This document shows positions 36,673-45,711 of a stretch of DNA of 64,000 nucleotides, piece after piece. The notes beneath the pieces were generated by a model that ran no database searches, had not been told where the DNA came from, and saw only the letters and a list, made by a program, of their open reading frames with translations. The stretch covers positions 62,001-126,000 of the forward strand of contig CANOZK010000001.1 of assembly GCA_947571775.1 (NCBI GenBank), given 5' to 3'. The translations under genes and the position numbers were made by a program. The stretch is from an uncultured Lachnospiraceae bacterium. GTDB lineage: Bacteria; Bacillota; Clostridia; Lachnospirales; Lachnospiraceae. The stretch's first letter is position 1, and each line of letters opens with the position of its first letter.

Positions 36673-39000
36673 TTATCCCTGCGTATCTCGGATATAGGTT
36701 TCAAATTCTTCCTTGGACATCAAGATTTTGCGGGGCTTTGTCCCCTCCTCTGGCCCCACTACATCTGCCTGAGCCAGTTGATCCATAATCCGGGCCGCCC
36801 GGTTAAAGCCAATCTTCAAGGCCCTTTGGAGCATTCCAATGGAAGCCTTGTCTTTCTCAATGATCAGTCTCCCCGCCTCGGCAAAATAAGCGTCCCATTC
36901 TCTGCCGGAAGATGAAATAGCTCCCGCAGCGCCGGCTGTGATAAATTCTCTTTGCAGCTGTTCGTCAACAGCAGGCTTTGGATTTTTTTCTACTAAGAAC
37001 TCTACCACCTTGCTCACCTCTTCGTCCGATACAAAAGCCCCTTGCAGCCTTGCAGGCTTCGGATAATCCTGGGGATAGAACAGCATATCGCCTTTTCCCA
37101 GCAGCTTTTCCGCCCCGTTCATATCCAGAATGGTGCGGGAGTCTACGCCGGAGGAAACGGCAAAGGCAATTCTGGAGGGCATGTTTGCCTTAATCAAACC
37201 GGTAATAACATTGACTGACGGCCTTTGAGTAGCAATGATCAGATGAATTCCCGCGGCACGGGCGAGCTGGGCCAGACGGCAGATGGCATCCTCTACCTCG
37301 CTGGGAGCCACCATCATCAGATCGGCCAACTCGTCCACGACGATGATAATCTGCGGCATGGATTTCGGAGGCTGCTCGTCCTCAGAAAATTTCATGCTCT
37401 GGATTTTCTGGCTGTAATCCTCCAGATTGCGGACATGATACTCTGCAAATGTATTGTAGCGATCCGTCATTTCCGCCACCGCCCAGTTCAGCGCCTCGGC
37501 TGCTTTCTTCGGATCGGTCACCACCGGGATCAGCAAATGCGGAATTCCATTGTACACGCTTAACTCCACCACTTTGGGGTCTATCATAATCAACTTGACC
37601 TGATCCGGCTTTGCCTTGTATAAAAGACTCATAATCAGGGTGTTGATACAGACGGATTTTCCCGAACCGGTTGCGCCTGCGATGAGCAGATGCGGCATCT
37701 TTGCAATATCCGTAATCACAGGCTGACCTGCAATGTCCTTTCCGACGGCAAAAGCCAGTGCAGACCTGGCGTTGTGAAATTCTGAAGACTGTATTAGTTC
37801 CCGGAGCATCACCGCACTGTTCTCTTTGTTTGGAACTTCAATGCCCACGGCAGCCTTGCCGGGTATAGGAGCCTCAATTCGGATGTCGGCCGTGGCCAGG
37901 TTCAGCTTGATATCGTCCGCCAGCCCCACGATCTTACTGACTTTGACCCCCTGTTCCGGCTGGAGTTCATAACGGGTAACCGTAGGCCCGCAGCTTACAT
38001 TGGTAACGGTCACATTTACCCCGAAATTACACAGCGTATCTTGCAGCTTTTGCGCCGTCTCTCTCAGATAATGGTCGGAATCTCCGCTTTTGAGCTGTTT
38101 GCCCCTTTTTAACAGGGAAAGCGGCGGAAATTGATACGCTGGCTGTTCCACAAAAGCTTCTTTTGTTTTTTTCGTCTGGATGGTCTGTGTTTTTGTCCCT
38201 TTGAGCGAATCGCTCCGGTGGATCTCAAAAGACATCTGCACGGTCTCCTCTATGGGCAGTTTTTCCTTGGGAGACGATTCGGTTTTCTTTTCGGGAAGCG
38301 GCTCTTTTACAGAAGGCACAGTTAGCTCCACATTGACCGGGCGTAACTTAACTTCTTCTTTTTTTTTGCTTTTTTTTTGCTGATTTCTCAGCTCCTCTTC
38401 CAGCCAAAATTTTTCTTCCGGTTCCTCCAGCCCTTCCAGCTCCTGCTGCACCAGATCACGAGCCCCCAGGAAAAGATTCCGGCAAAACCCGAAAAAAGAT
38501 CTCTGGGTAATCAAAATCAGCAGGATTATTTCCGCGGTAATCAGCAGAATATAGGTTCCCGCTACGCCAAACGCAAGGCAGCACAGTTTACTGATCAGTC
38601 CGCCTACAACGCCCCCGGCGCGTGCCTGCGAGGAATACTGGTAATATTCGCCAAGTCCCCAAAAAGAGGTGTCCTTTTGCATCAGCAGTTGCAAAAGAGC
38701 ACAGAAAAAGCAGAAAAACAAAACGCCCGCCGTGATCTTTTTGTAAATCAGCGGATTGTCTTTGTTGGATACGAGAAAGGCTCCGCTGACAAACAAAAAG
38801 ATGGGAAATATGTACGAAGCTATTCCAAAAGCCCCGAAAAAGAACGTGCTGATCGCATTGCCCAGAAATCCCCCCAGACCAAAGTTGCTAAGCAGTAAAA
38901 TAATGGAAACCGCCAGCACAAGCAGCAGGATAATCTCTCCCTCAAAACGGCTTTGGGCATTTTTTCTCTTTTGTGTCCTTTTTCGCTTTGCCGCCGCCAT
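36673..39000 (-). CDS. ftsK: DNA translocase FtsK/SpoIIIE
   Basis: A 775-residue hexameric DNA pump for chromosome segregation at the division or sporulation septum. Four N-terminal membrane helices (about 20-190), a charged linker (200-310), then the motor: Walker A GATGSGKSVCINTL, Walker B IIIVVDELADLMM, and a C-terminal winged-helix gamma domain (SIGMLQRALKIGFNRAARIM) that reads orientation sequences. The length is nearer SpoIIIE than E. coli FtsK. Downstream gene overlaps its stop or follows it closely. Confidence 0.97.
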   Translation of the reverse strand: MAAAKRKRTQKRKNAQSRFEGEIILLLVLAVSIILLLSNFGLGGFLGNAISTFFFGAFGIASYIFPIFLFVSGAFLVSNKDNPLIYKKITAGVLFFCFFCALLQLLMQKDTSFWGLGEYYQYSSQARAGGVVGGLISKLCCLAFGVAGTYILLITAEIILLILITQRSFFGFCRNLFLGARDLVQQELEGLEEPEEKFWLEEELRNQQKKSKKKEEVKLRPVNVELTVPSVKEPLPEKKTESSPKEKLPIEETVQMSFEIHRSDSLKGTKTQTIQTKKTKEAFVEQPAYQFPPLSLLKRGKQLKSGDSDHYLRETAQKLQDTLCNFGVNVTVTNVSCGPTVTRYELQPEQGVKVSKIVGLADDIKLNLATADIRIEAPIPGKAAVGIEVPNKENSAVMLRELIQSSEFHNARSALAFAVGKDIAGQPVITDIAKMPHLLIAGATGSGKSVCINTLIMSLLYKAKPDQVKLIMIDPKVVELSVYNGIPHLLIPVVTDPKKAAEALNWAVAEMTDRYNTFAEYHVRNLEDYSQKIQSMKFSEDEQPPKSMPQIIIVVDELADLMMVAPSEVEDAICRLAQLARAAGIHLIIATQRPSVNVITGLIKANMPSRIAFAVSSGVDSRTILDMNGAEKLLGKGDMLFYPQDYPKPARLQGAFVSDEEVSKVVEFLVEKNPKPAVDEQLQREFITAGAAGAISSSGREWDAYFAEAGRLIIEKDKASIGMLQRALKIGFNRAARIMDQLAQADVVGPEEGTKPRKILMSKEEFETYIRDTQG

Positions 39001-39010
39001 ATTTTCCCTC

Positions 39011-39886
39011 CTACCTTAGAAAGTTGTACACAATCGCCGCGACTCCCAACAAAAAGCTGTATGCTGCAAAACCCCGGAATCTGGCTTTTTGCAAATATTT
39101 TGCCAAATATCGGATCAGAAAAAAGCCTGTAATTCCAGCGGCCAGCGCGCCGCAGAAATAGCTGGCAAACATCCTTCCTGTCATCGCAAGATCCCCCAAA
39201 TGCCCCATCTCCAGGATCAGCGCGCCGCAGATCGCTGGTATAGACATCAAAAACGTGAATTTCACGGCAACCTTTCTGTTCAGTCCGCATAACAGGCATA
39301 CGGATAGACAGATGCCTGTCCTGGAAATGCCCGGAAAAACGGATATTCCCTGGCAGATTCCCAGCCAAATGGCGTTGTCGTAGGTCATGTCCTTAGGAAT
39401 TTTATCCCCTTTTGCAATATAATCCATAACCAAAAGCAGGATAACGGAAATCATCATGCCGACGGCCAGAGGCAATAGACTGCCAAAAGCAATCTCTACC
39501 AGGCGCCTGGACAGGAACCCGATAATCGCCATGGGAACCGCCGACACGATGAGCAGCAGCGTCAGTTTTCGGTAATTGGTTCCGCTGATCTTCTGATAAC
39601 GCTTATCCGCCCCGCTTCTCTTATTTTCAATAAAAATCTCAATATTTGTAATCACATCCATGCAAATGAGAATGATTTCCGCCGCAATCTTTGTAACATC
39701 TTTCCAAAAAGCAAACAAAACTGCAATCAACGCAGCTACGTGCAGAAGCACTTCAAAAAAAAGCCCTTCTGCCCCATTTATATTCCATAGACTTCCGATC
39801 AGACTGGTATGACCGGAGCTGCTTACCGGCAAAAACACAGTAATTCCATGTACAATACCAATGAACACCGCCTGCAAAAAATCCAT
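39011..39886 (-). CDS. UppP/BacA-like membrane protein with altered active site
   Basis: A 291-residue polytopic protein of the undecaprenyl-diphosphatase (UppP, PF02673) family, which recycles the lipid carrier of wall synthesis. The fold is clear: GIVHGITVFLPVSSSGH near the N-terminus and PGISRTG in the second half. In canonical members the first motif has two acidic residues, (E/Q)xxxE; here they are His13 and Val17. The arginine of PGISRTG is present. So it may be an inactive or repurposed paralogue, or a divergent subfamily. It lies 10 bases upstream of ftsK and is probably cotranscribed with it. Confidence 0.85.
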   Translation of the reverse strand: MDFLQAVFIGIVHGITVFLPVSSSGHTSLIGSLWNINGAEGLFFEVLLHVAALIAVLFAFWKDVTKIAAEIILICMDVITNIEIFIENKRSGADKRYQKISGTNYRKLTLLLIVSAVPMAIIGFLSRRLVEIAFGSLLPLAVGMMISVILLLVMDYIAKGDKIPKDMTYDNAIWLGICQGISVFPGISRTGICLSVCLLCGLNRKVAVKFTFLMSIPAICGALILEMGHLGDLAMTGRMFASYFCGALAAGITGFFLIRYLAKYLQKARFRGFAAYSFLLGVAAIVYNFLR

Positions 39887-40010
39887 TGTTCCCTCCGAGT
39901 GTATGTATCCGCCCCTGAACCGTTACAGGCGCATCCATTATTATAGCATAAGACATACAAAAAAACAAACCGCAGAATTTTTCTATTCCACAGTCTGTTT
40001 CCTTATCGTA

Positions 40011-40037
40011 ACATTTCAGATACCTTCACTGTTATGA
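40011..40037. repeat. Short dispersed repeat, copy B
   Basis: Second copy of the 21-base identical sequence found at 16675-16695 (here 40015-40035). It lies about 33 bases 3' of the TepA-like gene on the minus strand. Confidence 0.6.
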
Positions 40038-40067
40038 GCAAAAATCCACTTGAAATTGCTTTCAGCC

Positions 40068-40796
40068 TTAGACTTGAGCTGAAGACTCTTCTATTAGAGC
40101 ATACAGCTTTTCCAGCGCCTGGCTGATGCCTCCCACCTCGTCGATCAGTCCTTCTTTCACTGCTTCCTCTCCCTCCAGCATTGTCCCCACATCTTTGACC
40201 AACTGAGAGGTGTCCAGCATCAGTTCCTCCAGCCGCTCCTGCGTAATATGAGAATGCTCGGAGACAAATCCGGTGATGCGATCCTGGGTTTTTTCCATAT
40301 TTCGGTAGCTTTGTACCACGCCGATAAACATCCCGTTGCTTCTCACCGGATGTACCATCATTGTGGCGCTGGGCACGATGAACGTATAATCCGCCGATAC
40401 CGCCAGGGGTACACCGATGGAATGGCCGCCTCCCAGCACAAGAGAAACCGTGGGCTTGCTCAAGGATGCAATCATCTCTGCAATCGCCAGACCCGCTTCC
40501 ACATCGCCGCCCACTGTATTGAGCAGCACCAAAAGGCCGTCTATGTTCTCGTCGTCCTCAATCATAGCCAGTTTCGGCAGCACATGTTCATATTTTGTAG
40601 TCTTGCTCTGGCTGGCCGCAGACTCATGGCCTTCCACCTCGCCGATGATGGTCAAAAGATGGATATGCCGCTTGTCCTCATTGCCGTCCAGGGTTACCTG
40701 TCCGTTATCCTCAATCTGTTGATTCTGGCTCTCTTCTTTTTTCAGCGCTTCCATTTTATCTGTCTGCAGATTTTTCTTTCCCTGCTGTTCCGGCAT
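40068..40796 (-). CDS. ClpP-fold serine protease, TepA-like
   Basis: A 242-residue cytosolic ClpP/crotonase-fold protease. An unstructured Gln/Lys-rich N-terminus (about 45 residues) precedes the domain. GGGHSIGVPLAVSAD holds the nucleophilic serine and MMVHPVRSNGMFIG the histidine of the triad; EGLIDEVGGISQAL is the usual C-terminal part. Relatives include Bacillus TepA, implicated in degrading signal peptides or aiding translocation. The ATG at 40794-40796 has GGAGG eight bases upstream; a GTG three codons earlier overlaps that site. Confidence 0.88.
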   Translation of the reverse strand: MPEQQGKKNLQTDKMEALKKEESQNQQIEDNGQVTLDGNEDKRHIHLLTIIGEVEGHESAASQSKTTKYEHVLPKLAMIEDDENIDGLLVLLNTVGGDVEAGLAIAEMIASLSKPTVSLVLGGGHSIGVPLAVSADYTFIVPSATMMVHPVRSNGMFIGVVQSYRNMEKTQDRITGFVSEHSHITQERLEELMLDTSQLVKDVGTMLEGEEAVKEGLIDEVGGISQALEKLYALIEESSAQV

Positions 40797-40873
40797 CCAA
40801 AACACCTCCTGGTTTATCTTTTCGCTTTATGCTTTCGGTTATCTTCCCCAAAAGAAATGCCTTCTATGCATTT

Positions 40874-42727
40874 TTATCTTTTGCGGATCTGCGCAAGAAA
40901 CCGTTCGGCGTATTTGACCAGCTTAAATTCTCCCACCCCGGATACCTTTAGCATTTGCTCCCGATTCTCCGGCTTTTTGACACACATATCTACAAGTGTT
41001 CTGTCCGAAAATACCAGATAAGGCGGTATGTTTTCTTCTCTGGCAATCTCCCTGCGCAGAGCCCGCAAACGCTCAAACAAACCCTGGTCTTTTTCAGGCA
41101 GCACAGAGGCGGTGGTTTTTTTCCATTTTTTATGTGAAACGCCCCCTTCTTTTTTCGGCTTTTGTTCTTTTGCCAGCTTTATCACCAGGGAATGGCAGTC
41201 CGGCAATTCGTTTTTCCGCGGCCCCAGCAGCAACACCGGATATTCTCCATTACTCACAGCCAGATATTCCTGCATAATCATTTCCTGAATGATCTGGCGC
41301 AGCCTTGTCACAGAACAATGCGCCAATTTTCCGTATTCCGGGTTTCGATCCAAACGATTTTGCAAAATCCGCTGGGTTTTGCTGCCCCGCAGAATATCCA
41401 CAATCATGGTAATGCCATAGGCGATTGGATTCGCCTGGATACACGCCAGGATACGGTTGGCTTCCTGAATAACCTGCACATCCTCATACTGCGTCAGACA
41501 GTTTTTGCAGCTTCCGCAATACCCGGAACGCTTTTCCCCAAAATAATTCAAAATGTATTCTCTCAGGCAGGTACTGGCAAAGCAATAAAATGACATCTGA
41601 CGCAGACGCTCCCGATCCCGTTCCTGGACAATCTTCCGGGTTGCCTCGTCCAACTCCTGATTCTCCTCATTGTGATCGATAAAATACTGATTCGTCCTGA
41701 CATCCATCGGTTCATAATACAGGATGCACTCCGCAGCTTCCGAATCCCGTCCGGCCCGGCCTGCCTCCTGATAATAACTTTCCATATTTTTGGGCATATT
41801 ATAATGAATCACAAAGCGCACATCCGATTTATCAATTCCCATACCAAAGGCGTTGGTGGCAACCATCACCTGCTTTCGGTCATAAATAAAATCCTCCTGA
41901 TTCTGCTGCCGTTCCTCATCGGAAAGCCCCGCGTGATAGCGGGTGACCGAAACCCCTTCTTTGCGCAGCCGCAAACAGATCTCCTCTACCTTCTTTCTGG
42001 TCAGACAGTAAATAATCCCGCTGCACCCTGGCATCTGTACTTCTTTTTTCTGTAAATACGAAAGCAGCGCCTGATATTTATCGGCAGGCTTTTCCACAGA
42101 AAAAAACAGGTTTTTCCGGTCAAATCCCGTTGTCACCACTTTTGGCCCCTTCAACTGCAAGATATCCAGAATGTCATCTCTGACATCCGGGGTAGCCGTG
42201 GCTGTGTACGCGCCGACTACCGGCCGATAAGGAAGTTTGTCCAGAAAATCCAAAATTTTCAGATAACTCGGCCGAAAATCCTGCCCCCACTGGGATACAC
42301 AGTGCGCTTCGTCTACCGCCAGAAGAGAAATCGTCACCTGCGGATCCAGGGCAAATTCCAGAAACCCTTGTGTCTCCAAACGCTCCGGCGCTACATAAAC
42401 GATCTTATAACGCCCCTGTCTGGCCAATCCCAAGGCTTTGTAATATTGACCAGCAGTCAAAGAGCTGTTCAAAAAAGCCGCATGAACGCCCGCCTGATTG
42501 AGCGCCCGCACCTGGTCTTTCATAAGGGAGATCAGCGGGGAAATCACCAGCGTAATCCCGTCCATCATCAGTGCTGGAATCTGAAAACACATCGATTTTC
42601 CAGCGCCTGTGGGCATAATGCCCAGCACATCCTGGCCTTTTCCCACAGCTTCGATCAGCTCCAACTGCCCCTCACGGAACTGTTCATATCCAAAATAATA
42701 CTTTAATATTTCCTGTGCATTATCCAT
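40874..42727 (-). CDS. recQ: ATP-dependent DNA helicase RecQ
   Basis: A 617-residue 3'-5' helicase for recombination and fork repair. Walker [21 protein letters not shown] box [14 protein letters not shown], motif [12 protein letters not shown], a zinc-binding RQC region ([16 protein letters not shown] then [10 protein letters not shown]) and a C-terminal HRDC domain ([24 protein letters not shown] onward). All helicase motifs appear intact. Divergent from the ABC-F gene. Confidence 0.97.
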   Translation of the reverse strand: MDNAQEILKYYFGYEQFREGQLELIEAVGKGQDVLGIMPTGAGKSMCFQIPALMMDGITLVISPLISLMKDQVRALNQAGVHAAFLNSSLTAGQYYKALGLARQGRYKIVYVAPERLETQGFLEFALDPQVTISLLAVDEAHCVSQWGQDFRPSYLKILDFLDKLPYRPVVGAYTATATPDVRDDILDILQLKGPKVVTTGFDRKNLFFSVEKPADKYQALLSYLQKKEVQMPGCSGIIYCLTRKKVEEICLRLRKEGVSVTRYHAGLSDEERQQNQEDFIYDRKQVMVATNAFGMGIDKSDVRFVIHYNMPKNMESYYQEAGRAGRDSEAAECILYYEPMDVRTNQYFIDHNEENQELDEATRKIVQERDRERLRQMSFYCFASTCLREYILNYFGEKRSGYCGSCKNCLTQYEDVQVIQEANRILACIQANPIAYGITMIVDILRGSKTQRILQNRLDRNPEYGKLAHCSVTRLRQIIQEMIMQEYLAVSNGEYPVLLLGPRKNELPDCHSLVIKLAKEQKPKKEGGVSHKKWKKTTASVLPEKDQGLFERLRALRREIAREENIPPYLVFSDRTLVDMCVKKPENREQMLKVSGVGEFKLVKYAERFLAQIRKR

Positions 42728-42764
42728 GAGTCCTCCAAATTTATATTCTATTCTGATTTTATCG

Positions 42765-42793
42765 TTGATTGTTTTCTGAATTTATGATATATT
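42765..42793 (+). promoter_or_regulatory. Promoter of the ABC-F gene
   Basis: TTGATT (42765-42770), 17-bp spacer, TATATT (42788-42793), placing the start near 42800 and a leader of about 280 nt that carries a short peptide frame and an attenuator. Confidence 0.65.
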
Positions 42794-42825
42794 CATATGT
42801 AATTAGAAAAGAAAGAGGTGAAAAG

Positions 42826-42849
42826 ATGTTTAACTTTTCTTGCAGATAA
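42826..42849 (+). CDS. Leader peptide MFNFSCR of the ABC-F gene
   Basis: A seven-codon frame (ATG TTT AAC TTT TCT TGC AGA TAA) with a good AGAGGTG ribosome-binding site five bases upstream. It lies at the 5' end of the ABC-F leader, ahead of mutually exclusive antiterminator and terminator helices. Antibiotic-stalled ribosomes on such peptides switch on many ribosome-protection genes. Too short for family evidence; the call rests on position and the ribosome-binding site. Confidence 0.65.
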   Translation: MFNFSCR

Positions 42850-42903
42850 AAGAAGAATATGCAGAAATCCCGTGTGTATCGGGCATTGCTGCGCCCATTT
42901 GCA

Positions 42904-43018
42904 GGAAAGTTATCCGTCTTGACCACTTCGATATCGTTTGACCACTCACGCCTTGGCGGGGTGGTATTGTTGTGCTGTCGCAAGCTGCAGGAATAAACTT
43001 TCCCGCAGCTCTTTTTTT
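42904..43018 (+). promoter_or_regulatory. Transcription attenuator of the ABC-F gene
   Basis: Terminator: AGCTGC-A-GGAA (42983-42993) with TTCC-C-GCAGCT (43000-43010), then C and seven T (43012-43018), 60 bases before the ABC-F start. Competing helix: GGAAAGTT (42904-42911) is perfectly complementary to AACTTTCC (42996-43003), and the pairing extends to about 11 bp. Forming it would break the terminator. This is the standard layout of drug-induced attenuation. Confidence 0.8.
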
Positions 43019-43077
43019 ATTTTATCGTATAGAAAATCGCTTTGCAATAAGAAAGAACAAAAGGAGATATTTTTATT

Positions 43078-44547
43078 ATGTCAATGATTAAAGTGGAAAA
43101 TCTCACATTCTCCTATCCATCAAGCTGCGATAATATTTTTGAGAATGTGAGTTTTCAGATTGATACCGATTGGAAACTTGGTTTCGTAGGCAGAAACGGC
43201 AGAGGGAAAACGACATTTCTCCATCTGCTGCTGGGGAAATACGAGTATGAGGGGACGATCCTGTCGTCCGTGACATTTGACTATTTTCCGTACCCGGTGG
43301 ACGACAAAAGCAGATGCACCGAGGATATCTTACAAGAGATTTGCCCCACTGCCGAGGAATGGCAATTTCTGCGGGAACTCTCTTACCTGGAAGTAGACGC
43401 CAACGTGCTTTGGCGGGCGTTTGACACCCTTTCCAACGGGGAGCAGACAAAGGTCCTGCTTGCGGCGCTTTTCTTAAATGAGGGACACTTTCTTCTGATT
43501 GACGAGCCGACCAACCATTTGGACGCGAAAGCAAGAGAACTGGTGTCGGCTTACCTGAAGAAGAAAAAAGGCTTTCTGCTGGTATCCCATGATCGCCGTT
43601 TCCTGGACGGGTGCGTGGATCACATTCTCTCACTAAACCGGGCGTCGATAGACGTGCAGTGCGGGAATTTCTCCTCCTGGGCGGTGAATTTTCAGAGGCA
43701 GCAGGAATCGGAAGCCGCACAAAATGGGTTTTTGAAAAAAGACATCAAACGCCTGCAAAAATCAATGCGGAGAACTTCTGCATGGTCGGATAAAATAGAA
43801 GCCTCCAAGTTCGGAAGCTGTCCGCCGGACAGAGGATACATTGGGCACAAATCCGCGAAGATGATGAAACGCTCGAAATCCATCGAAGCCAGACGACAAA
43901 AGGCTATAAAAGAAAAGTCGGGGCTTTTGAAAAATACGGAAACTGCGGAGAGCCTAAAACTTTTTCCGCTGTCATACCATATGGACACAATAGCGTCTTT
44001 CTCCGACGTTCAGATCTATTATGGAAAAAATGTGGTCTGTGATCCGATTTCTTTTACGATTATGCAGGGAGAGCGGATCGCGCTTACAGGCAGAAACGGA
44101 AGCGGAAAAAGCAGTCTGCTAAAACTGCTGACGGGTATATCCCTTGCACACACCGGCACGATTTCCATAGGCTCCGGCCTTGTGATTTCCTATGTGCCGC
44201 AGGATACCTCCTATTTGAAGGGCACACTGTCCGATTTTGCAGAGGAAAACCAGATAGACGAAAGTTTATTCAAGGCTATTTTGCGGAAAATGGATCTCGA
44301 ACGGATACAGTTTGAAAAAGATATGGCGGACTTTTCCGGTGGGCAGAAAAAGAAAGTGCTGATAGCAAAAAGTCTCTGCGAGCAAGCGCATTTGTATATC
44401 TGGGACGAACCGCTGAATTTTATCGACGTCTATTCCCGTATACAGATCGAACAGCTGATCAAAGAATTTTCACCCACCATGATTTTTGTGGAACACGACC
44501 GGGCCTTTCGGGACGCCATTGCCACAAAAACTGTGCCGTGTGCCTAG
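43078..44547 (+). CDS. ABC-F ribosomal protection protein, Lsa/Vga-like
   Basis: A 489-residue soluble protein with two ATPase domains and no membrane helices. First domain: GRNGRGKTT, signature LSNGEQ, Walker B LLIDEPTNHLD. Second: GRNGSGKSS, signature FSGGQKKK, Walker B LYIWDEPLNFID. The linker (about 185-265, with HKSAKMMKRSKSIEAR) matches Lsa-type ABC-F proteins that dislodge lincosamides, streptogramin A and pleuromutilins from the ribosome. Drug range is inferred, not shown. GGAG lies 11 bases before the ATG. The regulated leader (42800-43018) is what such resistance genes usually carry. It is alone, with no transposase or other resistance gene nearby. Confidence 0.92.
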   Translation: MSMIKVENLTFSYPSSCDNIFENVSFQIDTDWKLGFVGRNGRGKTTFLHLLLGKYEYEGTILSSVTFDYFPYPVDDKSRCTEDILQEICPTAEEWQFLRELSYLEVDANVLWRAFDTLSNGEQTKVLLAALFLNEGHFLLIDEPTNHLDAKARELVSAYLKKKKGFLLVSHDRRFLDGCVDHILSLNRASIDVQCGNFSSWAVNFQRQQESEAAQNGFLKKDIKRLQKSMRRTSAWSDKIEASKFGSCPPDRGYIGHKSAKMMKRSKSIEARRQKAIKEKSGLLKNTETAESLKLFPLSYHMDTIASFSDVQIYYGKNVVCDPISFTIMQGERIALTGRNGSGKSSLLKLLTGISLAHTGTISIGSGLVISYVPQDTSYLKGTLSDFAEENQIDESLFKAILRKMDLERIQFEKDMADFSGGQKKKVLIAKSLCEQAHLYIWDEPLNFIDVYSRIQIEQLIKEFSPTMIFVEHDRAFRDAIATKTVPCA

Positions 44548-44622
44548 CAAACATTCCGCTTTACAAGCAAAAAATTGTCTGCTATGATGACAATAAACGA
44601 TGAAAAAGGAATGACAAATCAC

Positions 44623-45360
44623 ATGACGCAGAATATTTCCTCTGCCTCCACCGCCGTACCAAACACGCCAGGCAATCCCAACCAGGCCGATCACACGGTG
44701 ACAGAGCAGAATACGCCAAATAATCCAAATACGCCGAATACCTACGCGCCCAGCCCCAATCCAGAAAACACACCTATGGCGCCGGGAACGCCAAACAGTC
44801 CGAACACACCCAACACGCCGAACGCCTACCTGGAGCCTTCGTTTGCTTCCCCCGCCGCGCCCAACCAGCCCAATCGTCCCAACCGGGCCAATCCGCCCAA
44901 TACGCCGGGCAGCAGTCTGTCCCAGGGAAACACTCCCAACAGCGCGAACCAACCGAACAGCCCCAATCAGCCAGGCGAACCGAACGCGCCAGCTACTCCA
45001 AGGGTATCTGAGAACGCCGAAAACGGCGATATTCCTTCCGACGGCCAGGCAGCGCCGGAGACAGGAAACAGCAGCGCCCCCTCCGACAGCCAGACAACAG
45101 CCGAAACCCAAAACAGCGGCCGTTCTTCTAAGACTGGCCGTTCTCAGGAAACCACCACCGCGCAAGGTCAGACTTCTCCATCCACTGAAACAGAATCCGC
45201 CGGGACGCTCCCGCTCTGGGGCATTTTCCTGCTCATTGTGATCCTTACCCTGGCCGGCCTGGCAATCTGGAAGCGAATCCAAAAAATGAAACAGCCGAAA
45301 GAACCGCCTTCCGATTCTGATCCAAAAGAACCCGAAAATCCTGACGCCCCCGCAGTATAA
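44623..45360 (+). CDS. Pro/Asn-rich repetitive protein with C-terminal membrane anchor
   Basis: About 245 residues of low complexity: residues 10-125 are dominated by PN, NTP and PNxP units (PNTPNT, PNSPNTPNTPNA, PNRPNRANPPNTPG), then a Ser/Thr/Gln/Glu-rich stalk. It ends with one membrane helix (LPLWGIFLLIVILTLAGLAIW) and a basic/Pro-rich tail. No signal peptide is seen, so topology is unclear; the KR-rich side after the helix suggests the tail is inside and the repeats outside. Start uncertain: ATG at 44623 (AAGGA 12 bases before) or ATG at 44584/TTG at 44575 without a site. The repeats make a 270-codon antisense frame, which is a shadow. I recognise no family; a cell-wall-spanning spacer is possible. 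Confidence 0.6.
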   Translation: MTQNISSASTAVPNTPGNPNQADHTVTEQNTPNNPNTPNTYAPSPNPENTPMAPGTPNSPNTPNTPNAYLEPSFASPAAPNQPNRPNRANPPNTPGSSLSQGNTPNSANQPNSPNQPGEPNAPATPRVSENAENGDIPSDGQAAPETGNSSAPSDSQTTAETQNSGRSSKTGRSQETTTAQGQTSPSTETESAGTLPLWGIFLLIVILTLAGLAIWKRIQKMKQPKEPPSDSDPKEPENPDAPAV

Positions 45361-45379
45361 GATATCTATACCGCGGGGA
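45349..45379. terminator. Strong hairpin at the end of the Pro/Asn-rich gene
   Basis: A 12-bp stem (CCCCGC-GGTATA with TATACT-GCGGGG, minus-strand reading; one G-U) around a 7-base loop, overlapping the stop of the plus-strand gene. Neither side has a T-run, so it may be a weak bidirectional terminator or an mRNA-stabilising hairpin. Confidence 0.5.
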
Positions 45380-45384
45380 GCAAA

Positions 45385-45528
45385 TTACAAAGTTTTTCCC
45401 AATTCGTATGCTTTTTTGAGATCCGCAAGCTCTTGGATGCTTCCCTTTGCTCCTCTGACAAACTCCCCTGCCATAATTTCTGTGTTTCCATTTTTTCTTG
45501 GGCTTCCATTCAGTATCGTAATGTTCAT
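45385..45528 (-). pseudogene. Deletion remnant of a flavodoxin-fold NAD(P)H oxidoreductase
   Basis: A 47-codon open frame whose first half, MNITILNGSPRKNGNTEIMA, is the FMN-binding N-terminus of flavodoxin-like reductases, and whose end, ADLKKAYELGKTL, looks like that family's C-terminus. The roughly 150 residues between are missing, with the frame kept, which suggests an internal deletion. The related intact gene at 58161 begins MNITILHGQNHKGSTY. It is too short to bind FMN. The surrounding gap 45361-45711 contains nothing else but the promoter at 45652-45680. Confidence 0.7.
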
Positions 45529-45651
45529 TCTAAATTTCTTCTTTGCATTTTACGTCAGAATATTCAGACACTTTCCATTATTTACCATACAGACAGTATA
45601 GCACGATTCTCCTTAAAATCAATGCTTTGTCTTGTCAAAAAGCACAATCTA

Positions 45652-45680
45652 TTGACATCAGAAAAGTTTTGCACTATACT
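45652..45680 (+). promoter_or_regulatory. Promoter of the hemerythrin-domain gene
   Basis: Consensus TTGACA (45652-45657), 17-bp spacer, TATACT (45675-45680), then a short leader with GAGGAGG before the ATG at 45712. Confidence 0.85.
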
Positions 45681-45711
45681 ACTTGCATAAATTTGAGGAG
45701 GTTAAAATAAG

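Noticed and set aside
42759..42983. 74-codon minus-strand frame in the recQ/ABC-F gap
   Set aside because: It overlaps the promoter, leader peptide and antiterminator of the ABC-F gene and has no ribosome-binding site.
44470..45282. 270-codon minus-strand frame rich in Gly/Val/Arg
   Set aside because: It mirrors the Pro/Asn repeats of the plus-strand gene and has no ribosome-binding site; the plus frame ends in a proper membrane helix.
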